A DNA stretch of 64,000 nucleotides from Ruoffia halotolerans. Lineage in GTDB: Bacteria > Bacillota > Bacilli > Lactobacillales > Aerococcaceae. The DNA is taken from the NCBI RefSeq assembly GCF_014049385.1, contig NZ_JACAOA010000012.1, forward strand, positions 1 through 64,000. Reading direction: 5' to 3'. Below the pieces are notes generated by a model, which had not been told where the DNA came from, did not search any database, and worked only from the letters and a program-made list of their open reading frames with translations. Position 1 is the first letter of the stretch; the number at the start of each line of letters is the position of its first letter. Both the position numbers and the translations under genes were made by a program. Below, one piece after another: positions 1 through 8,069 of this stretch.

Positions 1-141
1 GTCTTCTAGAGGATATGATAACGTCCCAGAGAGTATTTTGGTAGTAACGCCATTTTCTTTTATTGTTTGAAACGCTTCATGAAATTCGATATTTGGGTCT
101 TTAATTTCTAAGAAGTTTGCGATAAAATTATCAATAGCCAT
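1..141 (-). CDS. ISL3-type transposase, N-terminal part (runs off window)
   Basis: Reading leftward from an ATG at 141 gives 47 codons that remain open to the window edge. The start reads MAIDNFIANFLEIKDPNIEF, and the pattern of a short helix, then 'IKDPNI', then a stretch leading towards a Cys-rich zinc site, is what I recall of ISL3-family transposase N-termini. An AGGAG ribosome site lies just upstream (about 147-151). The zinc finger and DDE domain would be beyond the window edge, so the family call rests on weak N-terminal resemblance plus the possible element end to the right. It could be another short-start protein. Confidence 0.5.
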   Translation of the reverse strand, partial: MAIDNFIANFLEIKDPNIEFHEAFQTIKENGVTTKILSGTLSYPLED

Positions 142-250
142 GTGAATTCTCCTAACTATATTTTTGTGTCGTAACTAAATTATAGTAGAATTCACTGGCT
201 ATTTCATTTTAGATGTAAAAAAAGATGTCAGTGAGATTTTCTCACCAACA

Positions 251-268
251 TCAAAAATTGTAGAACCC
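251..268. repeat. Candidate terminal end of the ISL3-type element
   Basis: On the minus strand this reads GGGTTCTACAATTTTTGA, followed inward by TGTTGGTGAGAAAATC, which resembles the GG-T-C-rich ends of ISL3-family elements and sits about 110 bases upstream of the transposase start. The opposite end is outside the window, so the inverted repeat cannot be confirmed. Confidence 0.3.
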
Positions 269-340
269 AAAGTATCAAGATAATAAGATACTTTGTCGCT
301 TATATTTTTTATGAGAAGATGAGCTGCATTAAAGTGACAT

Positions 341-631
341 TTAAAAGGGTGATGTGTGTCGGATATATTCATAAATGCGGACTTGCGAATTGCTTTCTTG
401 CATTTTCACTCTGAAGATAAAGTAATGATTTTTATTATCTTTTGCTTTCATGGCGGGGAGTTTAAAGTAATTGGTTTGCGACTCATTCATAGTAAAAAGA
501 ATGTCATCGACCATAAATGTTAAAGGGACGACCAAATTTGAATAAGCATTAAAATCTTGTTCAAATCGAATAAAATTCTCACTAAAATAATCGAATTGAA
601 CACTACTATTCTGAATATTTCTAGAATCCAT
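341..631 (-). CDS. DUF5960-like small protein of the umuC-yolD operon
   Basis: A 96-residue soluble protein with no catalytic motif that I recognise. The central stretch (FIRFEQDFNAYSNL, then VPLTFMVDDILF) matches my memory of the DUF5960 family, small proteins encoded beside Y-family polymerase genes in Lactobacillales. Its ATG overlaps the end of yolD by 11 bases, and AGGAGG lies ten bases upstream inside yolD, so it is the third cistron of the SOS-controlled operon. Function is unknown. Co-expression with UmuC and YolD suggests a role in damage tolerance, which is inference. An 8-bp hairpin (269-294) beyond the stop has no T-run and is a poor terminator. Confidence 0.65.
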   Translation of the reverse strand: MDSRNIQNSSVQFDYFSENFIRFEQDFNAYSNLVVPLTFMVDDILFTMNESQTNYFKLPAMKAKDNKNHYFIFRVKMQESNSQVRIYEYIRHTSPF

Positions 632-989
632 CGTCCAATTCCTCCTCTAATTTGATTGATATGATGTGTTTAATAGATATAAAGTAGTGGGCATTCTCAC
701 TTTGCACGCCAACTTGATTTGCTTGTACGGAATCGATTTTCCCGCGTATTTCTTTAGACTTTTCGTCCTGTATGATTTGAAAAATACCAGATAGCTTTTG
801 CAAGTATAATTGGTTGAGTAAGAGAAGTTTCTCTCCTAAAGGGAGCGATTGGCTAAAATCAATCGTCTCGGCTTCAGTTGTGAGCGCGGTGGTGTGTTCT
901 GATAGGAAAAAGCCCATCCATTTAGCCATCTTCCGATCTTGGTAATTACGAGCAGAACGGTAAGGAAGATAGCTTCGATCAACTGTCAT
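621..989 (-). CDS. YolD-like protein
   Basis: A 122-residue YolD-family protein. The N-terminal signature DRSYLPYRSARNYQDRKMAKW and the following GFFLSEHT are typical of the family, which almost always accompanies umuC/uvrX-like polymerases in Firmicutes and on their plasmids. Start and stop overlap the neighbours: its ATG shares ATGA with the umuC stop, implying translational coupling. The C-terminal half (IDSVQANQVGVQSENAHYF) resembles the small beta-barrel of YolD proteins. The molecular function is not established. A second, shorter YolD gene lies at 31942-32313. Confidence 0.85.
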   Translation of the reverse strand: MTVDRSYLPYRSARNYQDRKMAKWMGFFLSEHTTALTTEAETIDFSQSLPLGEKLLLLNQLYLQKLSGIFQIIQDEKSKEIRGKIDSVQANQVGVQSENAHYFISIKHIISIKLEEELDDGF

Positions 990-2410
990 GCTAACCCATC
1001 CAAGCCACCAGCGCCACCTGCCGCATGGCCACCAATAAGTTGACTACGCGCTTTACTTCTGGAGTTTTCTTTCAGTACAGTTGCACGTTGCACCGACAAG
1101 AAGCCAAATCGTTCGCGAACATCATCAATTGTTTTTTCAAGAGTTTCTTCTTTCTCAACTTGTTCAAAATTATCAAATAAAGATATAAAAGCATATTTCT
1201 CATCAACAAAATTATTATAGCGAACAGCGATATTTCGAACGGCACCGCCATTATATTTTGAACGAAAAAGACTGATGACATGACCGATGAGCACTTTTGT
1301 ATTTTGAGTGGGGTCGATTTTTCTTTGAACATGAATGGATGACCGTTCAGCAGTGTGAGAGAAGCCAATAGATATTGCCACACTGGTTGTCTTTTTATGA
1401 GCTTTACGCAAACGGATAGCTACTTGCTCAGCCATTTCGCTTAAGACGAGTTCGATGTCGGATTGCTTATAGTAATCCTTGTGCAGAACTTGCGAATTAC
1501 CTAAACCTGTGGATTTGGCTTTATAAGGGTAACGCACATCACTTTCATCCACTCCGTTAGCATGAAACCAGAGTTGCAGACCAATAACGCCAAACTCTTG
1601 TTTGAGTAGTTCAGGGTTACTGTTAGCTAAATCTCTAATAGAGTAAATTTTCATCCGTTTAAGACGAATTGCTGTTCGCCGACCGATTCCCCAAAAGTCA
1701 GTGAGTTTTTTAATGTTCCAGACTTTCGTTTCAACATCTTCATAAGACCAATTAGCGCGCATATTAGGGTTATATTTTGCTTCATTGTCCAGAGCTAATT
1801 TAGCAAGAAGCGGATTCGCATTACTCATACCGACTGTTGAAAAAACACCGGTTGCTTTCCAGATTTCTCGTTGAATCTGTTCAGAAATTCCATCGAGTTT
1901 AGCACGGCGAGAGATATTTTTTTGCTTAGTAAAATAATCTAGCGAACGAGTTAGATCAATGAAACTTTCATCAATAGAGTAGGGCAGAATTTCCTCCTTA
2001 GGAGCATAATTTTGAAGAATGTCATGAATAATCATATTTTTCTCAATATACAAGCTCATTCTTGGAGGAACGATGAGTGTTTTTCGCGCCCAACTCTCAA
2101 TAAAGCGAACATACTCTCGATTTGTAGGTAAATTTTGACGTTTGGCAACATAGTAATTGAATCGTCTTGTGTGAATATTAAAAGGTAAATCATAGCTTCT
2201 ACCTACATTATCCTTTCCGAAAACTTTCTTAAATGTTGGTGAAGAGGCGAGGATCAAGCCGTTTGCATTATCTGCTCGACTCATCACACATAAAGAAGTA
2301 TAGAGGGGGTGGAGGCCACGTTCCACGCACTCAACGCTGGCATAAAAGGATTTCATATCAATGAAAGCTATGTCAGATTTAGGCTCTTTATCATACTGAA
2401 TGTTTCCCAT
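986..2410 (-). CDS. Y-family DNA polymerase (UmuC/UvrX-like)
   Basis: A 474-residue translesion polymerase. The catalytic palm starts with AFIDMKSFYASVECV (metal-binding Asp and steric-gate region, residues 15-29), followed by the second acidic motif YSIDESFIDLT (about residues 142-152). A helix-hairpin-helix segment (LTDFWGIGRRTAIRLKRM) and a little-finger domain come after. The C-terminus ends in LIGGHAAGG, a feature of Gram-positive UvrX-type enzymes. It is the first gene of an operon with yolD and the DUF5960 gene. A promoter with a perfect LexA/DinR-type operator lies directly upstream, so induction by DNA damage is expected. RBS AGGAGG is eight bases before the ATG. A truncated paralogue lies at 32337-32522. 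Confidence 0.93.
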   Translation of the reverse strand: MGNIQYDKEPKSDIAFIDMKSFYASVECVERGLHPLYTSLCVMSRADNANGLILASSPTFKKVFGKDNVGRSYDLPFNIHTRRFNYYVAKRQNLPTNREYVRFIESWARKTLIVPPRMSLYIEKNMIIHDILQNYAPKEEILPYSIDESFIDLTRSLDYFTKQKNISRRAKLDGISEQIQREIWKATGVFSTVGMSNANPLLAKLALDNEAKYNPNMRANWSYEDVETKVWNIKKLTDFWGIGRRTAIRLKRMKIYSIRDLANSNPELLKQEFGVIGLQLWFHANGVDESDVRYPYKAKSTGLGNSQVLHKDYYKQSDIELVLSEMAEQVAIRLRKAHKKTTSVAISIGFSHTAERSSIHVQRKIDPTQNTKVLIGHVISLFRSKYNGGAVRNIAVRYNNFVDEKYAFISLFDNFEQVEKEETLEKTIDDVRERFGFLSVQRATVLKENSRSKARSQLIGGHAAGGAGGLDGLA

Positions 2411-2442
2411 TATAATCCTCCTTTTGATAAGACCTTGAGTCC

Positions 2443-2471
2443 ATTATACGAACAAATGTTCGCATAAGCAA
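2443..2471 (-). promoter_or_regulatory. SOS promoter with LexA box for umuC operon
   Basis: On the minus strand a -35 TTGCTT (2466-2471) and -10 TATAAT (2443-2448) are spaced by 17 bases. The spacer contains the palindrome CGAACATTTGTTCG (2449-2462), matching the Bacillus-type LexA (DinR) consensus GAAC-N4-GTTC. Bound LexA would occlude the promoter. Confidence 0.9.
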
Positions 2472-2560
2472 GTGGAATATTTTAAAACTTGCGACTTGAC
2501 GAGAGGTAAGAAGTGTATATACTGATATGGAGATTAAGATTATAAGGAAGGGGTTATTCA

Positions 2561-3112
2561 ATGGAATATGTTGCATTTGACTTTGAAACAGCCAACGGTC
2601 AGCGCTGGTCAGCTTGTTCACTTGGGGCAGTAAAAGTTGTTGACGGAATTATGGTTAGACAATTTTATGAATTAATTGATCCACTGACATCTTTTGCACC
2701 GAACAATATTCGCATTCACGGAATAACACCCGAACAAGTTCAAGGAAAACCGACGTATGATGAAGTGATTGGGCGATTTCAAGAATTCGTAGGAGAAGCA
2801 CCAGTTGTGAGTCACACTCAATTTGACCGAGGTGTGATTCGATCAGCCAATGAAAAATTCAGTCTCCCAGAGTTAGGTATGAATTATTTTGACTCTTGTC
2901 AGCTGGCCCGTAATTTATGGCGCGGAAAGCTCTCAAGTTTTAGTTTAAAATCATTATGCCAGCAAATAAAATTTGAATTTAATCATCATAATGCTCTAGA
3001 AGATGCGCGAGCCGCTGCTTATGTCATCCACGCTTTAACGATGTACTCGAAGACGCAGACTGTTGAGGATTTGTTGAAAGCAGGAAATGTGAAGCAGTTT
3101 TATAGATTGTAG
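2561..3112 (+). CDS. DnaQ-like 3'-5' exonuclease (DEDDh)
   Basis: A 183-residue stand-alone exonuclease domain of the DnaQ/epsilon type. Exo I is FDFETANG (residues 6-13), Exo II is SHTQFDRGVI (around residue 85), and Exo III has the HHNALEDARAAA pattern with the catalytic His and Asp near residue 145. It lacks BRCT or helicase extensions. RBS AAGGAAGGGG is correctly spaced before the ATG. It is transcribed away from umuC across a 150-base gap that holds the LexA box, so the two may share damage control, though the box lies within the umuC promoter and not obviously in this one. Likely role: DNA repair or RNA/DNA trimming. Confidence 0.88.
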   Translation: MEYVAFDFETANGQRWSACSLGAVKVVDGIMVRQFYELIDPLTSFAPNNIRIHGITPEQVQGKPTYDEVIGRFQEFVGEAPVVSHTQFDRGVIRSANEKFSLPELGMNYFDSCQLARNLWRGKLSSFSLKSLCQQIKFEFNHHNALEDARAAAYVIHALTMYSKTQTVEDLLKAGNVKQFYRL

Positions 3113-3132
3113 AAACGAAAACCCAACCTCCC

Positions 3133-3161
3133 GCCATCCATACCCGGATGGCCAATTTTTT
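3133..3161 (+). terminator. Intrinsic terminator after exonuclease
   Basis: GCCATCC and GGATGGC form a 7-bp stem with a 6-base loop, followed within four bases by a run of six T. Confidence 0.55.
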
Positions 3162-3349
3162 GCCGAATTCACCCTAAAAATATCTAATGATTTATGATAT
3201 GTTTATTATAGCGAAAAGAGAGCGTGACTCTCTTTTTTTATTGGGCGGATGATAAAACTTGGTCCTTTAGCCCTATGAAGTTTAGCTATAAATATAATAC
3301 TGTAAAGTTAATAAAAGACGATTTGTTTCAATCAGAGAGGGTAGGTTTT

Positions 3350-3976
3350 ATGGATATGGCACCACTGTCAAAAGATATTATGTTTTTCAAAAGAAATAAG
3401 CAAGTGTTAAAGTGGGTGGCCATTGTCGGAGCGGTGATTACGCTCATCATATTCGCCTATTTTTTCAAAATTGATTTATTTAATCATCCAGAAATTCTTC
3501 AAGAAAGACTCGAGAGAACTGGGTCATTCGCACCGATTGTCTTTTTCCTTTTATCTATCATCAATACCGTGTACCCAATCGTTCCCGGTGGGCTCGGGAG
3601 TGTGATTGCTTATGTCGCATTTGGGCCACTACTGGGCTTTATTTTGGCGTTTTCAGGGAGTTTGCTTGGGACATTGATATTATTTTGGTTGGCGAAACGC
3701 TTCGGACAGCCAATTTTATATGCTTTTTTAGATGAAAAATTAGTTGAAAAAGGCTTGAGTTATTTAGATAGAGGTTATTACATTGAGTGGATACTTGCGG
3801 TGGTGCTTGTAGTACCAGGATTGCCGGATGAGTTATTCATCATGATCAGTGGCTTAAGTGATTTGACTTACAAGCGAATGGTCATCATCCAATTGATATT
3901 TAAACCGGTCACGATGTTTTTATTTATGGCCGGGGTGCACAATTTCTTAGGTTTACTCTCAAATTTATTCTCATAA
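3350..3976 (+). CDS. VTT-domain (TVP38/TMEM64, DedA-like) membrane protein
   Basis: A polytopic membrane protein, 208 residues from the chosen start. The reading frame is open further upstream, but the ATG at 3350 has a GAGAGGGTAGG ribosome site while the upstream candidate does not. After an N-terminal membrane segment (about residues 22-42) come the VTT hallmarks: a re-entrant region NTVYPIVPGGLGSVIAY and the pattern FGPLLGFILAFSGSLLGT, then PGLPDELFIMISGLS. Family members (DedA/TVP38/VMP1) are linked to phospholipid scrambling or flipping. A paralogue with the same architecture is at 23670-24272. The precise substrate is unknown. Confidence 0.88.
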   Translation: MDMAPLSKDIMFFKRNKQVLKWVAIVGAVITLIIFAYFFKIDLFNHPEILQERLERTGSFAPIVFFLLSIINTVYPIVPGGLGSVIAYVAFGPLLGFILAFSGSLLGTLILFWLAKRFGQPILYAFLDEKLVEKGLSYLDRGYYIEWILAVVLVVPGLPDELFIMISGLSDLTYKRMVIIQLIFKPVTMFLFMAGVHNFLGLLSNLFS

Positions 3977-4005
3977 AAGAAGCCAGGCGAGTGCCTGGCT
4001 TCTTT
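3974..4005. terminator. Bidirectional terminator
   Basis: A perfect 14-bp inverted repeat (AAAAGAAGCCAGGC / complement) with a 4-base GAGT loop carries T-rich tails on both strands. It ends transcription of the VTT gene and of the convergent membrane gene, whose stop codon touches its edge. Confidence 0.93.
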
Positions 4006-4457
4006 TATGTACATGAAATTATTTGATGGACAGGGTCAAAATGTTCAATTGAAAAACGTAAACTGATAATCTCCTTTTCAAAAGAAAAATCAACAGTAAA
4101 ATAATCATCCTCTTTTTCAATCTGACTCCCGATAACGTCGGTTAAAGTTTTACTTTTAGGAATGAAACCAGCGATGCCTCTTTTATTAGACTTATAATAG
4201 ATAAAATCATTTGAAAGGCCTGACGTAAAAGGAATCGCAACAAAATTAATAGCGATTAAAATAAATAAGGCGTATTGAATAAACGTCTCGCCAAATTCGA
4301 ATCCAACCTCTAGAAATACAATCGCAATAATCACAGGCGTTGCATAAAATAATCGCTGATGATTCTCGCGGATTTGTATCTGGCGAAAAGCATTGAATTG
4401 ATGAAAAAGGGTGTAGCCCAAGAGGGCGATTAAAATTAAAATAATGATCGTTAACAT
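4005..4457 (-). CDS. Small membrane protein of unknown function
   Basis: A 150-residue protein that I do not recognise. Three hydrophobic segments are visible: residues 2-19, about 38-56 and 60-80. They are followed by a roughly 65-residue soluble tail rich in charged and beta-forming residues (DDYFTVDFSFEKEIISLRF). There is no signal cleavage site. The ribosome site (AGGAG) is about 15 bases from the ATG, which is long. It lies downstream of the thiamine operon on the same strand, but nothing in its sequence points to thiamine metabolism. Confidence 0.6.
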   Translation of the reverse strand: MLTIIILILIALLGYTLFHQFNAFRQIQIRENHQRLFYATPVIIAIVFLEVGFEFGETFIQYALFILIAINFVAIPFTSGLSNDFIYYKSNKRGIAGFIPKSKTLTDVIGSQIEKEDDYFTVDFSFEKEIISLRFSIEHFDPVHQIISCT

Positions 4458-4520
4458 GGAAAAGCAAACAACTCCTGTGTTTAGATATTCTAACAGAAAA
4501 TATATAGGAGCTGAGCAAGG

Positions 4521-4864
4521 TTAAGCAAAATGATCAGGCAAACTAATTTCAATCCCAAGAACACCATAATGCGCTTGTTGCTCTAATGAATAATGAGCTT
4601 CCATATCTTCTGGAGAAGCAGCCTCCACATTATTAGAAGTATAGCCACATTCTAGTAAAGGAAAAGCCTGATATAGTTCCACGAAAGAAGGGAACGGATG
4701 TAAAGCAATCACATCCACCTGAATTGTTTGTGTTAAATCATTTGAGTACTCAAATAATTTGATCATCAATTTAAACGTGGCGACGCTTTTCATCATTTAG
4801 ACGGAGTTCAATCGTTTTTTTGTCCCTGTGTAATCATATCAAAAGGCTCTGAGTTTAATTTCAT
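4521..4864 (-). pseudogene. Decayed ASCH-domain gene
   Basis: The C-terminal half is open (HPFPSFVELYQAF ... YGVLGIEISLP) and carries the end pattern of ASCH-domain RNA-binding proteins. The missing N-terminus can be read upstream in other frames: ATG at 4864 gives MKLNSEPFDMITQGQK, then after losing one base from an A7 run TIELRLNDEKRRHV, then an in-frame TAA where Lys is expected, then IDDQII, then one extra T before EYSNDLTQT. TIELRLND is the expected ASCH motif. So at least two single-base insertions and one nonsense change separate it from a full-length gene. The putative start lies one base beyond the thiD stop (TAGGATG), which suggests it was once co-translated. Confidence 0.72.
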
Positions 4865-4865
4865 C

Positions 4866-5684
4866 CTATGTAAGGTCTTGATTATTCATCTCACTGTATT
4901 TTGAATGGATATCAAAGCCGTGGTCTAAAGGCCCAGACCCTTTACCTAAATCAAGTCCCGCTCTTAATGCATCCGTTAAATAGGCTTTTGCGCGTTCAAT
5001 AGAAGTAATTAAATCAAAATCTTTCGCTAAGTTAGAGGCGATAGCACTTGCTAGAGTACAACCTGTTCCATGGGCATTTGGATTATCCACGCGTTCGCTC
5101 TCGAACCAATGAACCTTTCCTTCATGATATAGAACATCATTGGCATCCGTTTGACGGTGTCCACCTTTACAAAGGACAGCACAATGGTAAGTATCGCCAA
5201 TATGCTTTGCAGCTGCGACCATGTCGTCATGGGTTTTAATTTTAAGCCCAGATAATGCTTCAGCTTCCGCGATATTTGGTGTGAGAACAGTCGCGATAGG
5301 GAGTAATTCTTGTTTCAGCGTCTCCGTAGCGTCGGATTCCATCAAAGCAGAACCACTGGTTGCCACCATGACAGGATCTACTACGACTAAAGGCACGTCG
5401 TACTCATTTAATTTATCCGCAATGACTTTAATTAACGGCGCACTTGAGACCATTCCAATTTTAACCGCATCGGGGTAAATATCTGTGAACACAGCATCAA
5501 GCTGGGCAGCTAAAAATTCGGGCGTTGATTCTAAGACATCAGTGACACCTAAAGTATTTTGAGCAGTTAAAGCAGTAATCGCACTCATGCCATAAACCCC
5601 ATGACTAATCATCGTCTTTAAGTCTGCTTGAATGCCAGCGCCTCCACTCGAATCGCTTCCGGCAATGGTTAATACAGTTTTCAT
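4866..5684 (-). CDS. thiD: Hydroxymethylpyrimidine/phosphomethylpyrimidine kinase
   Basis: A 272-residue ribokinase-fold enzyme that phosphorylates HMP and HMP-P to the pyrophosphate used in thiamine synthesis. It starts MKTVLTIAGSDSSGGAGIQA, the family signature, and has the anion hole/catalytic end NAHGTGCTLASAIA with the catalytic Cys region near residue 213. RBS AAGGAGG is eight bases upstream. Last intact gene of the thiW-thiM-thiE-thiD operon, 13 bases after thiE. No thiC or thiG is visible, so this strain probably salvages both thiamine halves. The last residues run into the ASCH remnant. Confidence 0.95.
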   Translation of the reverse strand: MKTVLTIAGSDSSGGAGIQADLKTMISHGVYGMSAITALTAQNTLGVTDVLESTPEFLAAQLDAVFTDIYPDAVKIGMVSSAPLIKVIADKLNEYDVPLVVVDPVMVATSGSALMESDATETLKQELLPIATVLTPNIAEAEALSGLKIKTHDDMVAAAKHIGDTYHCAVLCKGGHRQTDANDVLYHEGKVHWFESERVDNPNAHGTGCTLASAIASNLAKDFDLITSIERAKAYLTDALRAGLDLGKGSGPLDHGFDIHSKYSEMNNQDLT

Positions 5685-5697
5685 ACATGTTACCTCC

Positions 5698-6333
5698 TTA
5701 AAGTAAGTTTGAAACAGCTTCTTTTAAATTGTGTGCTGCTTCTTGAATATCATCTTGAGAAAAAATCGCGCTGATGGCGACAATACCTGCAATACCAGTA
5801 TCTTGTAACTGAGAAACATTCGATAATGTAACGCCACCAATAGCAACAACGGGAATGTTTACGGATTGACAAATGGCTTTAAGTGTTTCAATTGAAACGG
5901 GCTCAGTATCAGTCTTTGTTTGAGTGGGAAACATAGCTCCAACGCCGATGTAATCAGCACCATGCTCTTGAGCGGCTAAAGCATGTTCAACCGTTCGGCA
6001 AGATACACCGAGTAACTTATTTGGGCCTAATTTTTCGCGGACTTGACTGGCTTGCATATCGTTTTGACCTACGTGAACGCCATCAGCATCAGCTTCAAGG
6101 GCAATATCAACGCGATCATTGATAATTAATGGGACATTGTAAGACTGACATAAAGGTTTTAATCGTTTAGCTTGTTCAAGAAACTCTGCTTCAGAAAGAG
6201 TCTTTTCTCGAAGCTGTAAAATCGTTGCGCCCCCCTCGAGAGCTTCTTTGACATGGTCTTCTAAGGTAGCACCATTTAACCAAGTTCGGTCTGTAATGGC
6301 ATATAAGGTGAGTTGTTCAGGTTTAATTGTCAT
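5698..6333 (-). CDS. thiE: Thiamine-phosphate synthase
   Basis: A TIM-barrel enzyme that joins HMP-PP and thiazole phosphate to make thiamine monophosphate. Diagnostic stretches are LYAITDRTWLNG at the N-terminus, GATILQLREKTLSE (phosphate and pyrimidine binding), IINDRVDIALEADADGVHVG, LLGVSCRT, YIGVGAMFPTQTKTD and VVAIGGVTLSNV. The frame is open to 6354, but the ATG at 6333 has AGGAGG eight bases upstream, giving 211 residues and an 11-base overlap with thiM. Translation is therefore likely coupled. Confidence 0.95.
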   Translation of the reverse strand: MTIKPEQLTLYAITDRTWLNGATLEDHVKEALEGGATILQLREKTLSEAEFLEQAKRLKPLCQSYNVPLIINDRVDIALEADADGVHVGQNDMQASQVREKLGPNKLLGVSCRTVEHALAAQEHGADYIGVGAMFPTQTKTDTEPVSIETLKAICQSVNIPVVAIGGVTLSNVSQLQDTGIAGIVAISAIFSQDDIQEAAHNLKEAVSNLL

Positions 6334-7144
6334 GTTTACGGCCTCCTGATTCATGAATCGTCACGGTATGTTGAATTTTGGTAATTTGTTCAATTTGACT
6401 AGCATAATCGAAGAGTTGTCTGTGTGCTTGACCCAAACCTGCGGAACTTTCTTTAACCAGTTTACCTATGACTTTCCAACTATAGGAAGCGCTAAGCGCA
6501 GCTGTTAGCGGGTCAGTCACATTGGATAGAGCGCCACATAGGACAGAAAGCATATCACCTGTTCCGGTAATTTTGGTGAGAATTGAGCTACCACCTTCGA
6601 TTAAGTAAGAGTGAGTACCGTTGGTAACAAAGTCATCTTTTCCAGTCATCAAGACAACACAATCCAACTGTTGGGCTAAGACGACGGCATCTGATTGTCC
6701 ATCATCAGAATGGGATTGAGCGAAACTATCAACGCCTCGTGCTTGGCTTTTAGACCCTAACAAACTTTGGACTTCTCCAACATTGGCTCTAATAATGGTT
6801 GGTTGAACTTCTTTTAAAAGTTGTGTGACTTTTTCTTTTCGATAAAGGCTCGCCCCAATGCCGACGGGATCGACAATCACAGGATGGGCATATTTATTTG
6901 CATATACGCCGGCTTTGGTACAAGTAGCGTATTTTGAATCATTGGGTGTGCCTAAGTTTAAAACTGTTGCTTGACTAATTCGGGTAATATCTTCCATCTC
7001 TTGGATGGCGCTCGCCATGATTGGGCTTGCCCCCACAGCAAGGAGTAAGTTAGCACAGTCATTGGCACTAACTAGATTACTAATCGTATGCACAAGTGGA
7101 TTGGCTTCTCGAACTTTTCCCCATAAATGATTAATCTCTATCAT
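6323..7144 (-). CDS. thiM: Hydroxyethylthiazole kinase
   Basis: A ribokinase-like enzyme that phosphorylates thiazole alcohol for salvage. The N-terminus has the family pattern NPLVHTISNLVSANDCANLL, followed by GASPIMA, DPVGIGAS and the C-terminal active site ITGTGDMLSVLCGAL (Cys in the kinase motif). Two starts are possible: GTG at 7156 or ATG at 7144. The ATG is preferred because the only purine-rich site (AGAAAGAAG) abuts the GTG. The gene overlaps thiW upstream and thiE downstream, showing tight coupling. Confidence 0.93.
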   Translation of the reverse strand: MIEINHLWGKVREANPLVHTISNLVSANDCANLLLAVGASPIMASAIQEMEDITRISQATVLNLGTPNDSKYATCTKAGVYANKYAHPVIVDPVGIGASLYRKEKVTQLLKEVQPTIIRANVGEVQSLLGSKSQARGVDSFAQSHSDDGQSDAVVLAQQLDCVVLMTGKDDFVTNGTHSYLIEGGSSILTKITGTGDMLSVLCGALSNVTDPLTAALSASYSWKVIGKLVKESSAGLGQAHRQLFDYASQIEQITKIQHTVTIHESGGRKHDN

Positions 7145-7661
7145 TTGATCGGTCACTTCTTTCTAGCCAGGTGATGATATTATTTTGTTTAAGTATGTTA
7201 ATGATTCCAACGGCAATGATTGTTCCAGTAACCGTGGAAATAAGAAAAGGAATTACGTAAGCGTAAAAGGCTAGCGTTCCAACACTTTCTCCTAAAAATA
7301 GAATCGCGAGTGGCCATGCGACAAGCCCACCTAGAATTCCGGTTCCAACTATTTCACCCAGGCTAGTGAGAAAAAGATTCTTTGTTTTGCTAAAGATGAT
7401 GCCACATAAAAAGGCACCAATCATGCTTCCGGGAAAGGCCATAATCGTACCTAAACCGAATAAATTTCGTAATAGACTAGCAATAAAAGCGACAGCAACG
7501 CCATAACTAGGTCCTAAAAGCACTGCGCAAATCATATTAATAATATGTTGAATCGGTGACGCTCGCGAGCCTAGAATTGGGAAAGAAATTAAGCTCCCAA
7601 TGACGGCTAGTCCAGATAGGATACCAGCTAAGACAAGTTTTTGTGTTTTTAATGTTTTCAA
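7131..7661 (-). CDS. thiW: ThiW, substrate-binding subunit of thiazole ECF transporter
   Basis: A 176-residue membrane protein with about five hydrophobic segments, first gene behind the TPP riboswitch. The segment FPILGSRASPIQHIINMIC is typical of ThiW S components, which bind hydroxyethylthiazole and work with the shared EcfAA'T module encoded elsewhere. GTIMAFPGSMIGAFLCGI is also family-like. Placement directly ahead of thiM supports thiazole uptake followed by phosphorylation. Confidence 0.93.
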   Translation of the reverse strand: MKTLKTQKLVLAGILSGLAVIGSLISFPILGSRASPIQHIINMICAVLLGPSYGVAVAFIASLLRNLFGLGTIMAFPGSMIGAFLCGIIFSKTKNLFLTSLGEIVGTGILGGLVAWPLAILFLGESVGTLAFYAYVIPFLISTVTGTIIAVGIINILKQNNIITWLERSDRSNDRD

Positions 7662-7692
7662 GTTCTCACTCCTCTAAATTAATTTAAATAGA

Positions 7693-7729
7693 CAAAAAGG
7701 CAGAGATATCCAGTATAGGTCATCTCCGC
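7693..7729 (-). terminator. TPP riboswitch expression platform (terminator)
   Basis: On the minus strand GCGGAGAT and ATCTCTGC form an 8-bp stem (one G-U pair) with a 14-base loop, followed by CTTTTTG. It lies between the aptamer and thiW, so TPP binding would favour premature termination. Confidence 0.85.
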
Positions 7730-7754
7730 TAATCGCTTTTAAGGCAAATTATGA

Positions 7755-7832
7755 TCCCTACACTGCAAGCAGCCAGGTTCAGCGGGTCGAATATTACATT
7801 CCTCTCAGCTCTACTTTCAAAAGCTCCCCGTA
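7755..7832 (-). promoter_or_regulatory. TPP riboswitch aptamer (THI element)
   Basis: The minus strand carries the conserved thi-box parts in order: GGGGAGC near 7824-7830, GCTGAGAGG near 7801-7809, GACCCGCTGAACCTGG near 7772-7787, and the closing TGTAGGGA. These are the core residues that bind the pyrimidine and pyrophosphate of TPP. It controls thiW-thiM-thiE-thiD. Confidence 0.96.
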
Positions 7833-7857
7833 TTTTTAATGTTGTAATCTATGGAGT

Positions 7858-7886
7858 ATTGTACAACAGTGTAAAGTTGGTTGCAA
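7858..7886 (-). promoter_or_regulatory. Promoter of the thiamine operon
   Basis: On the minus strand -35 TTGCAA (7881-7886) and -10 TACAAT (7858-7863) are separated by 17 bases, about 25 bases upstream of the aptamer. Confidence 0.75.
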
Positions 7887-8069
7887 ACGTATGCAAGCAA
7901 AAAGCTATTAGAATAGGGTCAATTGTTACAATCAAATGTACACGCAAATGTTATGTTACAGACAAAATACAGTTCATTTAAATGGCTGAAATGTCATTGG
8001 CTTCCAGAATTGACTATGCTAAAGTAATTCATGTCAGAAAAATAAATTAAAAAAAGGGTGAACTTATAT

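Noticed and set aside
7920-7975. WalR-type TGTWAH repeats upstream of the LysM gene
   Set aside because: TGT motifs are present but spacings (13, 12 and 5 bases) do not match the 11-base period required.
7751-7981. Open frame on the plus strand over the TPP riboswitch
   Set aside because: It is antisense to the conserved aptamer and has no ribosome site.
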